A DNA stretch of 64,000 bases from Hordeum vulgare subsp. vulgare (taxonomy: Eukaryota > Streptophyta > Magnoliopsida > Poales > Poaceae). Position 1 is the first letter of the stretch; every line of letters begins with the position of its first letter. Below, piece by piece: positions 24,934-36,543 of the stretch. The stretch lies in NCBI RefSeq assembly GCF_904849725.1, contig NC_058520.1, positions 399,603,993-399,667,992 on the forward strand. The letters are read 5' to 3'. The translations under genes were made by a program, and so were the position numbers. The notes beneath the pieces were generated by a model that saw only the letters and a program-made list of their open reading frames with translations, did no database searches and was not told where the DNA came from.

Positions 24934-26493
24934 TGATACGTCTCCAACGTATCTATAATTTTTGATTGTTCCATGCTATTATATTATCAACTTGGGATGT
25001 CTTATATGCATTTATATGCTATTTAATATCATTTTGGGACTAACCTATTAACTCAGTGCACAGTGCCAGTTTTTGTTTTCTTTCGTGTTTTTGACCTTTT
25101 TCAGATAAGAATATTAAACGGAGTCCAAACGGAATAAAACCTGCCGGATGATTTTTTCCATAACAGAAGATACCCAGAAGACTTGAGAAACCAAGGCAGG
25201 GGGTCTCGTGGGAAGTCACGAGCCCCCTAGGCGCGCCCCAGGGGGCGCGTCTAGCAGGCTCGTGGGCCCCCCTTGCCTCCTTTGCCCTACCTCTTTCTCC
25301 TATAAATTCCCTAAAATCCCAAAATCATCAGAGAGAGACACGAAAATACTTTTTCGCAGCCGCAAGCTTCCGTTTCCGCGAGATCCCATCTGGGGACCGT
25401 TCTGGTGCCCTACCGGAGGGGATTCGGACACGGAGGGTTTCTTCATCAACACCATTGCCTCTCCGATGATGCGTGAGTAGTTCACCATAGAACTTCGGGT
25501 CCATAGCTAGTAGCTATATGGCTTATTTCTCTCTTGTATCTTCAATACAAAGTTCTCCATGATCTTCATGGAGATCTATCCGATGTAACTTTCTTTTGCG
25601 GTGTGTTTGTCGAGATCCGATGAATTGTGGATTTATGATCAGATTATCTATGAATATTATTTGAGTCTCCTCTGATTTATGATATGCATGATTTCGTATC
25701 CTTGTAATTCTCTTCGAGTTATGGGTTTCGTTTTGCCAACTTGATCTATAATTCTTGCAATGGGAGAAGTGCTTGGTTTTGGGTTCATAGCATGCGGTGT
25801 CCCCACCTAGTGACAGAAGGGGTAGCAAGGCACACATCTTGTTGTTGCCATCAAGGGTAAAAAGATGGGGTTTATATCATATTGCATGAATTTATCCCTC
25901 TACATCATGTCATCTTGCTTAAGGTGTTACTCTGTTTGCTATGAACTTAATACACTAGATGCATGCTGGATAGCGGTCGATGTGTGGAGTAATAGTAGTT
26001 GATGCAGAAAGTATCGGTCTACTTGTCTTGGACGTGATGCCTATATGTATGATCATTGCCTTAGATATCATCATGACTTTGCGCGATTCTATCAATTGCT
26101 CGACAATAATTCATTCACCCACCGTAATACTTGCTATCATGAGAGAAGCCTCTAGTGAACACTATGGCTCCCAGGTCTACTTTACACATTATATATTCAG
26201 ATTTACATACAAAAATACCAAAAATACCTTGCTGCACTTTTATTTATTTATTTATATTTACTTGTTATCACTATCAGATCTCACCTTGCAAGTAATCGTA
26301 AATGGATTGACAACCCCTTTATCGCGTTGGGTGCAAGTTTGTTTGTTTTTGCGCAGGTGCCTTGGTGCCTCATCTAGATACTCCTACTAGATTGATACCT
26401 TGGTTCTCAAACTGAGGGAAATACTTATCTCTACTTTGCTGCATCACCCTTTCCTCTTCAAGGGAAAAACCAACGCAAGCTCAAGAAGTAGCA
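24934..26493 (+). repeat. 5' LTR of element G
   Basis: 1560 bp, TGATACG...TAGCA, with a TATA-like motif (tcctataaattcc near 25310) in a position suited to a promoter. ORF calls inside it are not conserved between the two LTRs. Confidence 0.94.
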
Positions 26494-26504
26494 GGAAGAA
26501 TTTC

Positions 26505-26522
26505 TGGCGCCGTTGCCGGGGA
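26505..26522 (+). other. Primer binding site of element G (tRNA-Asp)
   Basis: Reads tggcgccgttgccgggga, a full 18-base complement of the plant tRNA-Asp 3' end, 11 bases after the LTR. Confidence 0.92.
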
Positions 26523-26712
26523 GTATTCAAGTGAAGCATATCTACCAAGTACCTATCGCAAACTCATCTCTTGCATTTACATTATTTTCCATTTGCCTCT
26601 CATTTTCTTCTCCCCCACTTCTAAAACAAAATTTACAAAAATATTTTCCTTTCTTTATTTGCCTTTTTCATTCGCCCTTTCTTTTGCTTGCTTGACTGCT
26701 TGCTAAGTCATC

Positions 26713-27303
26713 ATGTCTGAATTGTTCAAACACAAGAATACTCTACCTGGGTTCAATGCCTTGGATAGCCCGTGTGTCCTTTCCAAACTCATAAATAATG
26801 AGTCTATGGGAAAACGTCCCGAGGTGGCTAGAGATACCTTTAGTAATGTTGATGATGGGGATCTTGTACTTTTCCATTTTTCGCTTAATGAATCCTTAAA
26901 AGACGCTTGGGATAGACTGGTAAATATTCAAGCCAGTCATATGCCTCCTTATCATATTGAGCTGTACTTAAAAGGTTTTTACGCGGGGCTGCCCCACTCT
27001 TTTAAACAAGTCTTGGATTCTATATTTAATAAGGGTTTCCTTGTTGGAGATGCCTTTGACACTTATGAAATGATGAAAGCAATATTTGGGCATCCCAAAG
27101 GAGAAAATGAGTCTACCACCCTCATGTGTTTTTATCAAAATGAATCAATAAAAGAAATGAAAGCTAGTTTAGACGTGAACTTCCGTCATGTGCTTAATCT
27201 TTCCTCCACTATAAATGGTCACGTGCTTTCACAAAATAGGAAGATAGATGCTCTCGATAAAAAGGTCCTCCCTTGGTCCCCAAGGAAAGATGACAATACT
27301 TGA
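26713..27303 (+). CDS. gag: gag-like protein of element G, 196 codons
   Basis: An intact frame starts MSELFKHKNTLPGFNALDSP and ends PRKDDNT. Residues about 70-130 (NESLKDAWDRLVNIQ, YLKGFYAGLPHSFKQVLDSI) match the second half of the retrotransposon-gag domain, where ...SL..AW.R...L is followed by .FY.GL. The first half and the zinc knuckle are absent, so the protein is shorter than a full gag. It lies 190 bases after the primer site and just before the post-gag motif. Whether it still assembles particles is unknown. The open frame in a copy whose LTRs differ by about 6 percent is notable. Confidence 0.75.
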   Translation: MSELFKHKNTLPGFNALDSPCVLSKLINNESMGKRPEVARDTFSNVDDGDLVLFHFSLNESLKDAWDRLVNIQASHMPPYHIELYLKGFYAGLPHSFKQVLDSIFNKGFLVGDAFDTYEMMKAIFGHPKGENESTTLMCFYQNESIKEMKASLDVNFRHVLNLSSTINGHVLSQNRKIDALDKKVLPWSPRKDDNT

Positions 27304-27313
27304 TTCTATTGCC

Positions 27314-27365
27314 TTGCGCCTAGCTAAGGGCGTTAAACAATAGCGCTTGTTGGGAGGCAACGCAA
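27314..27365 (+). other. Conserved post-gag structured motif (element G copy)
   Basis: Twelve bases after the gag stop stand gcgcctagctaagggcgt and then gcttgttgggaggcaacg. Relative to the A copy, the first stem keeps its pairing with a T-A pair replaced by C-G and an A-T pair by a G-T wobble. The loop tagcta is unchanged. Confidence 0.72.
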
Positions 27366-28029
27366 TGAATAAATTTATTTTTGCTTTTTTACTTTCTATT
27401 TTGTTGAGTCCACACCATCATGATACCGTTATGATTGTGTTTTTTTATGTTTTAATTAAGTGTTTGTGCCAAGTATAACCTTTATGATTAGTTTTGGTGA
27501 TAGATGTTTAATCATGCTGAAAAAAGACAGAAACTTTGTGCTCATGAAATTATTTTTAATTCCTATCCAGAAAGAGATTTTGAGTTGATTCATTTTTATG
27601 CTGATTGATATGAAAATTTCCCTAATTTTCATAATTGTTTAAGAATTTTTGGGATAGCAGAGGTATACGAAATATACAGATTGCTACAGACTGTTATGTG
27701 TTTGACAGATTATGTTTTGGTTGTGTTGATTGCTTATTTTGATGAAACTATGGTTAGTATCGGGTGGTCCGAGCCATGGAGAAGTGAGAATACAGTAATA
27801 TAAGATCAATCTAAATGGAAATTAAGTTTACTACAGTACCTAAAAAGTTGGTGGTTTGTTTTCTTATGCTAATGATATCACGAGTTTCTGTTTAAGTTTT
27901 GTGTTGTGAAGTTTTCAAGTTTTGGGTGATGTTCTTATGGACAATGGAATAAAGAGTGGAAAGAGCCTAAGCTTGGGGATGCCCAAGTCGTCACAATACA
28001 AATTCAAGGACACCAAAAAGCCTAAGCTT

Positions 28030-28054
28030 GGGGATGCCCCAGGAAGGCATCCCC
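28030..28054 (+). other. GGGGATGCC hairpin (element G)
   Basis: Perfect 9-bp stem ggggatgcc / ggcatcccc, loop ccaggaa. The upstream arm overlaps an internal copy of the purine-tract text. Confidence 0.78.
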
Positions 28055-29012
28055 TCTTTCGTCTTCAATCCATCGGTAACGTTACTTGGAGCTATATTTT
28101 TATTTACCACATGATATGTGTTTTGCTTGGAGCGTCATGTATTATAGGAGTCTTTGCTTTTTGTTTTATTACAATCATCCTTGCTGCACACATTTTGAGA
28201 GAGACATGCACTCATCGTGAATTTGTTAGAATACTCAATGAGCTTCACTTATATCTTTTGAGTTAGGCAATTTAGCTCGCATGTGCTTCACTTATATCTT
28301 TTGAGCTAGATGATTTTGCTCCCATGACCTTCACTTTTATCTTTTGATCTAGATAATTTTTCTCTAGTGCTTCACTTAAATCTTTGTACAGCATGGCGGT
28401 GTCATATTTTGTAGAAATAAATACTCTCGATCTTCACTTATATCATTTTGAGAGCGCTCTCTCTAAGTAACTTGGTAATTGGCGTGTGTTATGAAATTAG
28501 TCCTAAATATGATAGGCATCCAAAGAGGATATAATAAAAACTTTCATATTCAAGTGCATTGATTAGGAAGAGAAGTTTGATCCCTCACAATTAGTTTCGA
28601 GATATGGATATGGTAATATTAGAGTCATGTTAGTAGGGTGTTGTGAATCTCGAAATACTTGTGTTGAGGTTAGTGATTCCCGTAGCATGCAAGTATGGTG
28701 AACCGCTATGTTAGGAAGTCGGAGCATAATTGATTTATTGATTGTCATCCTTTGTGTGGCGGTCGAGATCGTGCGATGGTTAACTCCTACCAACCCTTCC
28801 CCTAGGAGTATGCGTTTAGCACTTTGTTTCGATTACTAATAAAACTTTCACAATAAGTATATGAGTTCTTCATGACTATTGTGAGTCCATGGTATAGTTG
28901 CACTCTCACCCTTCCACCATTGCTAGCCTCTCTAGTGCCGCGCAACTTTCGCCGGTGCACAAAACAACAATATACCTTCCTCAAAACAGCCACCATACCT
29001 ACCTATTATGAT

Positions 29013-29165
29013 ATTTTCATAGCCATTCCGAGATATATTGCCATGCAACTTCCATCGTTCTGTCTCATGACATGTGCCATCATTTTCATAGCCATTCTGA
29101 GATATATTGCCATGCAACTTCCACCATTCCGTCTCATGACATGTGCCATCATTTTCATATTGCCA
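29013..29165 (+). repeat. 69-bp tandem duplication in element G
   Basis: Units start attttcatagccattc at 29013 and 29082, and the beginning of a third stands at 29151. The two full units differ at a few bases. Confidence 0.85.
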
Positions 29166-30213
29166 TTGCATGATCGTAAGATAGCTAGTGAGATGTTTCA
29201 ACGTCATACGCTAAGCTAGATCGTTGCACATCACGGTACACTGTAGGAGGCATTTCATATAGAGTCATTATTGTTCCAAGTATCGAGTTGTAAGTAAATA
29301 AAATTGTGATGATCATCATTATTAGAGCATTGTCCCGTGTGAGGAAATAAAAAAAGCCAAATATGCCCACCAGAAAAAAGAGAAAAAAATGAAACAAAAA
29401 AACAGGCCAAAGAGCCCAAACAAAAAAAATGATGAGAGAAAAAGATAGAAGGGACAATGCTACTATCTTTTTCCACACTTGTTCTTCAAAGTAGCACCGT
29501 GTTCTTCATGATAGAGAGTCCCTTGTTTTGTCACTTTCATATACAAGTGGGAATTTTCATTATATAACTTGGCTTGTATATTCCAATGATGGGCTTCCTC
29601 AAAATTGCCCTAGGTCTTCGTGAGCAAGCAAGTTGGGTGCACACCCACAATCTTTCTTTTTGAGCTTTCATACACTTATAGCTCTAGTGCATCTGTTGCA
29701 TGGTAATCCCTACTCATTCACATTGATATCTATTGATGGGCATCTCCATAGCGTGTTGATACGCCGAGTCGATGTGACCATCTCCCCCTTTTTGCCTCAC
29801 AACCTCCACCACACTCTATCCCGCCTATAGTGCTATATTCATAGCTCATGCTCATGTATTGCGTGAGAGTTGAACAAGTTTGAGAAAGTAAGAGTGTGAA
29901 AACAATTACTTGGCCATTACCGGGGTTGTGCATGATTTAAATTAGTTGTGTGGGGATGATGGAGCATAGCCAGACTATATGATTTTGTAGGGATAACTTT
30001 CTTTGGCCTTGTTATTTCAAAAGTTCATGATTACTTTGCTAGTATGCTTGAAGTATTATTGTTTTCATGTCAATATTAAACTATTGTTTTGAATCTTATG
30101 GATCTGAACATTCATGCCACAATAGAGAAGTTACAAAGAACAAATATGTTAGGTAGCATTCCACATCAAGAATTCGGTCTTTATCACTTCCCTACTCGAG
30201 GACGAGCAGGAGT

Positions 30214-30229
30214 TAAGCTTGGGGATGCT
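30214..30229 (+). other. Polypurine tract of element G
   Basis: The text taagcttggggatgct directly precedes the 3' LTR. In LTR elements this purine-rich RNA primes plus-strand DNA. Confidence 0.8.
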
Positions 30230-31788
30230 TGATACGTCTCCAACGTACCTATAATTTTTGATTGTTCCATGCTATTATATTATCAACTTGGGATGTCATA
30301 TATGCATTTGTATGCTATTTTATATCATTTTTGGGACTAACCTATTAACACAGTGCCCAGTGCGAGTTTCTGTTTTCTTTCGTGTTTTTGACCTTTTCCA
30401 GATAAGAATATTAAACGGAGTCCAAACGGAATAAAACCTACGGGGTGATTTTTTCCATAACAGAAGATACCCAGAAGACTTCAGAACCAAGGCAGGGGTC
30501 TCGTGGGAGGTCACGAGCCCCCTAGGCGCGCCCCAGGGGGGCGCCTAGCAGGCTCGTGGGCCCCCTTGCCTCCTTTGCCCTACCTCTTTCGCCTATAAAT
30601 TCCCAAAAATCCCAAAACCAACAGAGAGAGCCACGAAAATACTTTTCTGCCGCTGCAAGCTTGTGTTTCCGTGAGATCCCATCTAGGGACCGTTCTGGTG
30701 CCTTGCTGGAGGGGGATTCGGACACGGAGGGCTTCTTCATCAACACCATTGCATCTCCGATGATGCATGAGTAGTTCACCATAGACCTTCGGGTCCATAG
30801 CTAGTAGCTAGATGACTTCTTCTTTCTCTTGGATCTTCAATACAAAGTTCTCCATGTTCTTCATGGAGATCTATCCGATGTAAGTTTCTTTTGCGGTGTC
30901 TTTGTCGAGATCCCATGAATTGTGGATTTATGATCAGATTATCTATGAATATTATTTGAGTCTCCTCTGATTTCTTATATGCATGATTTCGTATGCTTGT
31001 AATTCTCTTCGAGTTATGGGTTTCGTTTGGCCAACTTGATCTATAATTCTTGCAATAGGAGAAGTGTTTGGTTTTCGGTTCATACCGTGCGATGTCCTCA
31101 GCTAGTGACAGAAGGGGTCGCGAGGCACGCATCATGTTGTTTCCATCAAGGGTAAAAAGATGGGGTTTATATCATATTGCATGAATTTATCCCTCTACAT
31201 CATGTCATCTTGCTTAAGGCGTTACTCTGTTTGTTATGAACTTAATACACTAGATGCATGCTGGATAGCGGTTGATGTGTGGAGTAATAGTAGTAGATGC
31301 AGAAAGTATCGGTCTACTTGTCTCGGACGTGATGCCTATATGTATGTTCATTTGCCATACATATCATCATGAATTTGCGCGATTCTATCAATTGCTCGAC
31401 AGTAATTCGTTCACCCACCGTAATACTTGCTATCATGAGAGAAGCCTCTAGTGAACACTATGGCCCCCGGGTCTATTTTACACATTATATATTCAGATTT
31501 ACATACAAAAATACCAAAAATACCTTGCTGCAATTTTATTTATTTATTTATATTTACCTATTATCATTATCAGATCTCACCTTGCAAGTAATCGTAAAGG
31601 GATTGATAACCCCTTTATCGTGTTGGGTGCAAGTTTGTTTGTTTTTTGCAGGTGCCTTGGTGCCTCGTCTTGATACTCCTACTGGATTGATACCTTGGTT
31701 CTCAAACTGAGGGAAATACTTATCTCTACTTTGAAGCATCACCCTTTGCTCTTCAAGGGAAAAACCAACGCAAGCTCAAGAAGTAGCA
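30230..31788 (+). repeat. 3' LTR of element G
   Basis: 1559 bp, the full-length partner of 24934-26493. The TSD acctt follows at 31789-31793. Confidence 0.94.
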
Positions 31789-32421
31789 ACCTTTGCTGCG
31801 TATTTCCTGGGAGGCCCCGCCAATCTGTGGTGGGAGAATTTTGAAGCTATGCGCCCTGCTGGACCAGCATCCACATGGGCGGATTTCAGTGCAGCCTTCC
31901 ATATGCACCACATTCCAGAGGGTCTGATGGACCATAAGAGAGAGGAATTTTGTGCCTTCACCCAGGGAAAGTTGACCGTGGATGCTTATAGCTGCGAGTT
32001 CGGTAATCTCGCTCGCTACGCAACTGAAGAGGAGTCAACCGACGCCAAGAAGAAAGCAAGATTCCGCAAGGGTCTGAGCCCCAAACTTCTTCGTGACCTG
32101 TGCCTTCATGAATGTACAAGTTTTCAATCTCTTGTCAACAAGGCGATTAGTGCCCAGACTGGCCATACCGACTATGAAGCCACGAAGAAGCACTCTCGCG
32201 ATTCAGGCTCCTCATCCGGTTCCGCGTTTCCAAAGCGCCGGTTGTGGGTCCCGACTAGCTCTATGCCGCCAACATATACCCCGAGGCCATCCTATGTGGC
32301 GCCTGAGGCGAACGAGACCAACCCTCCAGCAAAGACCTATGGTGGTCCAGCTAGCAATGTTGTACCACGTGCCAATCAGGTGATCTATTACAAGTGTGGA
32401 GAACCAGGAGACTATTCATGA
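31789..32421 (+). pseudogene. gag: gag of element B, C-terminal segment
   Basis: Continues gag after G: ATFAAYFLGGPANLWWENFE, then MRPAGPASTWADFSAAFHMH, LMDHKREEFCAFTQGKLTVD and ARFRKGLSPKLLRDL. This is the body of the retrotransposon-gag domain. Near 32390 comes the zinc knuckle, damaged: YYKCGEPGDYS then a stop, where the family has C-x2-C-x4-H-x4-C. The first Cys and the His are lost, and the stop at 32419-32421 ends the frame. Confidence 0.9.
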
Positions 32422-33044
32422 GAGTATCCTCAGAATATAGTTGCCAAGCAACCTGGGAAGTCTCTTGGGCAAGGCATGTCAGGCAAAGCATATTATTTGA
32501 AGCCAACTCCTCCGCGCGGCCGCTTGAATTATGTTTCAGCAGAAGATGCTGCACAGGGTGCCGACGTCATATTGGGTATGCTCCTTGTCAATCATCACCC
32601 AACGTCTGTTCTTTTTGACATTGGGTAATCTCATTCCTTCATTTTCAAAAGTTATGTGCAGTTGCATAACATGTCCTTTTGTGATATGCCAATCCCATTA
32701 GTTGTCCAAACCCCTGGTAGAAAATGGAAAACTTCTAGGATAAGCTATGATAATGAAATCCTAGTAGACGAGCTAGTTTTTCTAGCATCATTGATAGCCC
32801 TGAAATCCTCAGATATCAATATCATCTTGCGTATGGACTGGATGTCAGCTCAATATGCCAAGATTGATACCCATTCTAGAAATGTTCAGCTTATCCATCC
32901 CTCGGGTGAGATAGTTAACGTCTCAAATAGAGTTGCCAAATGGCAACTCTATTCCCTCAATGCTAGTCCTCTTCCAGAACTTGAAGACATTCTGGTAGTT
33001 CGTGACTTTCCGAATGTTTTTCGAAAAGAACTGCCAGGAATTTC
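32422..33044 (+). pseudogene. pol: Protease region of element B
   Basis: After linker residues (KAYYLKPTPPRGRLNYVS) the aspartic protease begins at about 32540. The active-site triad, normally D-T/S-G, reads FDIG followed by a stop (32626-32628) and SHSF. The flap and core follow (MQLHNMSFCDMPIPLVVQTP, INIILRMDWMSAQYAKID). The frame ends at 33058-33060, where the RT linker continues in a shifted frame. The protease would have cut Gag-Pol; it cannot work here. Confidence 0.85.
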
Positions 33045-33479
33045 ACCTAACAGGATGTAGAGTTTGTGATAGACCTTGTTCCAGGAACTATCCCAATAGC
33101 AAGAAGACCCTATGAGATGGCACCCTTGGAGCTAGCCGAACTTAAGAAGCAACTAGATGAGGCCTTGAATAAAGGTTTCATTCGTCCTAGCTTTTCTTCT
33201 TGGGCTTGTCCCGTCCTCTTCATCAAGAAGAAAGATGGAACGGATCGGATGGTTGTAGATTATCGACCAGTTAACCTGGTCACCATAAAGAACAAGTATC
33301 CGCTCCCCAGGATCAACGATCTGTATGATCAGCTCGCTGGGTCCTGAGTCTTCTCTAAAATGGATTTGTGGTTGGGTTACCATCAAATCAATATCAAGAA
33401 TGGGGACATTCCAAAATCGGCCTTTGTCACTTGTTATGGCCAATACGAGTATACCATCATGTCCTAAGGTCTAACCAAT
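33045..33479 (+). pseudogene. pol: Reverse transcriptase of element B, first segment
   Basis: Reads [60 protein letters not shown] and [17 protein letters not shown]. Stops occur at 33346-33348 and 33466-33468. H enters within the conserved FGLTNAP block; TSD ccaat is 33475-33479. Confidence 0.93.
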
Positions 33480-34041
33480 TGTGACAGCCCGTTGCCGACG
33501 TTCCAGAAGATTCCCCTTTCTTTCCGTTTTCGTCGTGTGTCTATTTCCTTGTGTTGCACCATCATCACATCATGCGCATCATCTGCATTGCATCGGCATC
33601 TCCGTTGCCGCCAGTTTTTCAAATTTGCATCCGCTGTTAATTGCCGGGTCTCGTCGCTGTCCGTTCTGAGCCCGACCGCACTCGCACGCGCCCGCGGCAT
33701 TGTCGAAACCCTGTTTTCAAAGTGTGTTTTAAAACTTTCTCTGATCGAGGTGAAACTTGGCATGCGGTCGAAATTAGATATAGCTAGGCCGCCTGTCGAA
33801 TTTCGTCGCGATCGGAGACCGTCTGGTACCCGAACGGTCGACCGTGGCGGCACCGTATTCGGTCTACCGTCAGACGTGTCCCGGTGTTTTAAATTGTGTT
33901 GCCGCGCCGCCCGTTCTCCCTCTCGTCTCTGGATATCCCCTCTACACGGCCTCGTACCCATTCCCGCGTGCGGAATCATCCGAATCCGACCGCACGGTTG
34001 GATCCGGAACGCGATTCCGGTTAACCGAGCCCCTCTTCTCT

Positions 34042-34050
34042 CTATAAATA
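34042..34050 (+). promoter_or_regulatory. TATA box of the H LTR
   Basis: The motif ctataaata stands in ctctctataaataccccc, followed about 30 bases on by a pyrimidine/adenine-rich leader (acagcctcctcctccacc). This is a classic plant LTR promoter layout. Confidence 0.75.
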
Positions 34051-34074
34051 CCCCCTCCATCATATTTTTTTAGA

Positions 34075-34718
34075 CAGCCTCCTCCTCCACCTCGAAATCC
34101 GTGCAAACCCTAGCCGCCTTCCACCCCGTCTCTCTCCCCCCTCAGCCTCCCACCAGCCCCCGGGCCCGCCGAGCCCAGATCGGGCCCGGGCGAGGCCCAT
34201 CCGCCGCCGCCGCCTCCCGTTCCTCGTGCTCCCCTCGCGCCGCTGCCAGCCACCGCGCGGGCCTCCCGCGCCCTATCCCGTCGCCGGCCGGAGCCCCGCC
34301 GGCCGCGCCAGGACAATGCTGTCCCTGAGCCGCGCCACCTGGATCTCGGTCGCGCCGCCGCCTGTGTCTGCAACTAGTGCTCGCCGCCCCGCCGGCCGAT
34401 CTCCCTGCCCGGCTTCCTCCTCGCGCCGGCACCATCGGGAATGGAGCCCCGGTGGCCGGATCCGTCCCATGCCGCCATTCCCCACCGGTTCCCCCTCGCT
34501 GCCGAGACCGGAGCTCCTCCGGCGGCTCCCTCCTACACCGCCATGGCTCCTCACGGGAGGACGAGGAGGCCTCCCCAGGAACGACGACCGACGCCTCGTG
34601 CGCCTGGGCCTCGCCTGCGGGTTGGGCCAGCGCCCTACCTCCCGACGGCCCAGCTCCTCCCAAGCCTCCCCAGCGGCTGCCTCGGCCTCCTCTCCTGGGC
34701 CGCTAACCCGAGCCCAAG
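34075..34718 (+). other. G/C-rich exon-like leader in the H LTR
   Basis: After the TATA box a very G/C-rich stretch is open in several frames on both strands, mostly Pro, Arg, Ala and Ser. It ends at the donor-like cccaag|gtgagc (34719). The multi-frame openness is what a G/C-rich leader gives by chance, so I do not call a protein. Confidence 0.45.
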
Positions 34719-36543
34719 GTGAGCCTCTTCCCCCCTGTAGCATTAGGTAGATTTGGCCAGTTATGTATTTAGGTGTTTTCCGAATTAGATTTATTCCAGA
34801 GATATACGTATATTTAAACCCCCGTAACTTTTAAACCGTAGATCGGATCGAGACGTATTTTATATGGTTTTGGGGTGGCTTCGCGATTAGAACACGATTC
34901 CACAACTTGCATATTTATTTGACGCCGTTTAGAGTGCCTAATGCATTGTTTTGCGTGCTGTTTCACTAGGATCTGTTCCGTAGTTATTTCTCGTGCGTGT
35001 CCGGACTGCCCGTATGCCTTATATTAAATGTCCATGTTTTAGGAACCATTTTTGCATGTATTTGAGAGCGGTCATTTGTATTTTTGCACGTAGGGATTTG
35101 TCGCTAGATTATTTTCCGTGTTTAGGACGTTCTCTCGCATTTATGTGTGGAGATATTGTTGTGTTGCAACCCCGCATATTTTTATATGTTTTCGGGGTAG
35201 AAAAGCCCATGGGATATTTCTGTGCAATTAGTTTTAGCTTTCGAGGAAGTTAGTTCGCGCGATATTTTGCCGTGATGCCCTTTTGTTTATTCCGTAGGAT
35301 TTATTCCGTGCTTCGTTTGACGGAGTTGTCAACTAGGGAGTTGTCCTTGGGTGTTTACTCTAGCCCCTGGTATTTTTGGTTGCAATAGAAATGCATGTTT
35401 AGGTGTGGTTTGCTTGCTCTCAAGTTGCTAGAAATAGTGCTGTGTTGGAGGAGCTAAAATATTTCTATGTCTGGATTCTGTTATTTTTTGTTGTTGTTTT
35501 GTTTTGCTTCTATCGTGTGATCTGTAGCTCTTTTGAGGATGGTGCAATGGAGTTAGTTGTAGCCCTTGTGTTTCTCTAGCATGCTGTAAATTTACATGCC
35601 ATTTGGAGTCCTGTAGCTATAGGTTTTGCTGCTGTCAATATGGCTTCAGATCGAAAACTGCACTTTCATGAGGTGTAATTTTCACTAAGTCTGAAATAGT
35701 GTGTGGGATGCCATTTTGTGACTTCTTTTCCTAGTGTTCCTTGCTGCCATGCTAGTTGTTGTTAGTTGTTTGTAGTAGTGCTTCTTGCCCTCTTCTATGC
35801 CATGCCTTGCTTGAGCATATCGGAGTTGTGTAGCTCGTAGTTGTGGGGTGTAGAATATGCTATGTGGCTGATTTTGGCAGATTGTAGTGTTTCTTGTTTT
35901 GCTCGTAGTTGTTGAACCGTAGCTCCGATTTGATCGTGTCCTACATGAAACTTGCTTAGAATCTTATGTCGTTTCATTTTCTCTTGCTGGTTGTATGTTT
36001 TGAAGTGCTCGTGACCGCCGTTGCACACATATTGCATTCATGCCATCATATCTTGCGGTGCGTGTATCTTTTGAACCGTAGCTCCGTTGGAGATGTTCTC
36101 TATGTGTAAATTGCTTGTAAAGACGCGTAGAATCACGTGAACCTATTTTTTTCTGTTTACCAACCAATTAAATGCGTTAGTTCAGATCTGGACAGAATTG
36201 TAAATTAACATGTGAGGTCGTCTCGGAGGTGTTATATGTCATTTCCGACCTCATTTAAAATGCCTAGATAGGTAGTTTAATTACGCTTCACCTCTTCCAT
36301 GTTTAACCACATTTAATATTGTCGTGTATCTAATCGGGATATAGCTAAATAAATAAATGTGGAGTTTCGTCCATATGCAACTCGTTGCATATTGAACTTC
36401 ACTTAATGTGTAGTATTTGGTTGTTGTGAATTGTCATGCCGTGACTTGCATGTATTCAGATGCTCATGCATCATTTGTGTTGTTGCACCGTGTGGTGAAT
36501 TCCGTGTGTTGATTTGTGTTTCTGGTTTGCTTCGTCTCGATAG
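34719..36543 (+). other. Candidate intron in the H LTR
   Basis: About 1.8 kb, A/T-rich, between donor aag|gtgagc and acceptor cgtctcgatag|agttccgc. The composition changes sharply at both sides. The exon after it reads EFRNVPDCEDPFDYVGSSAS. Within the intron the phrase gaaccgtagctccg recurs (35911, 36071, with a variant at 34829). Confidence 0.45.

Larger units (their letters stand above)
27366..30213 (+). other. Non-coding interior of element G
   Basis: About 2.8 kb with no supportable gene. It contains two internal copies of the purine-tract text aagcttggggatgcc (27969 and 28024). The GGGGATGCC hairpin is at 28030-28054. Three imperfect copies of a roughly 58-bp unit containing cacttatatcttttgagct run from 28240 to 28385. 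A 69-bp tandem duplication lies at 29013-29165. Confidence 0.78.
24934..31788 (+). mobile_element. Element G: complete Sabrina/WHAM-like non-autonomous element in the gag of B
   Basis: 6855 bp with perfect TSD ACCTT (24929-24933, 31789-31793). LTRs 24934-26493 and 30230-31788 start TGATACGTCTCC and end GTAGCA. An intact tRNA-Asp primer site, one gag-like ORF, the post-gag motif, hairpins and a purine tract are present. There is no protease or pol. Over the first 560 bp the LTRs differ by about 6 percent. Confidence 0.96.

Noticed and set aside
33464..34063. 199-codon minus-strand ORF at the start of the H LTR
   Set aside because: It crosses the LTR border into the RT of B in antisense and has no domain.
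34101..34750. Several overlapping 70-170-codon ORFs on both strands in the H LTR
   Set aside because: High G/C content removes stop codons in all frames; there is no domain and no start context. Treated as leader.
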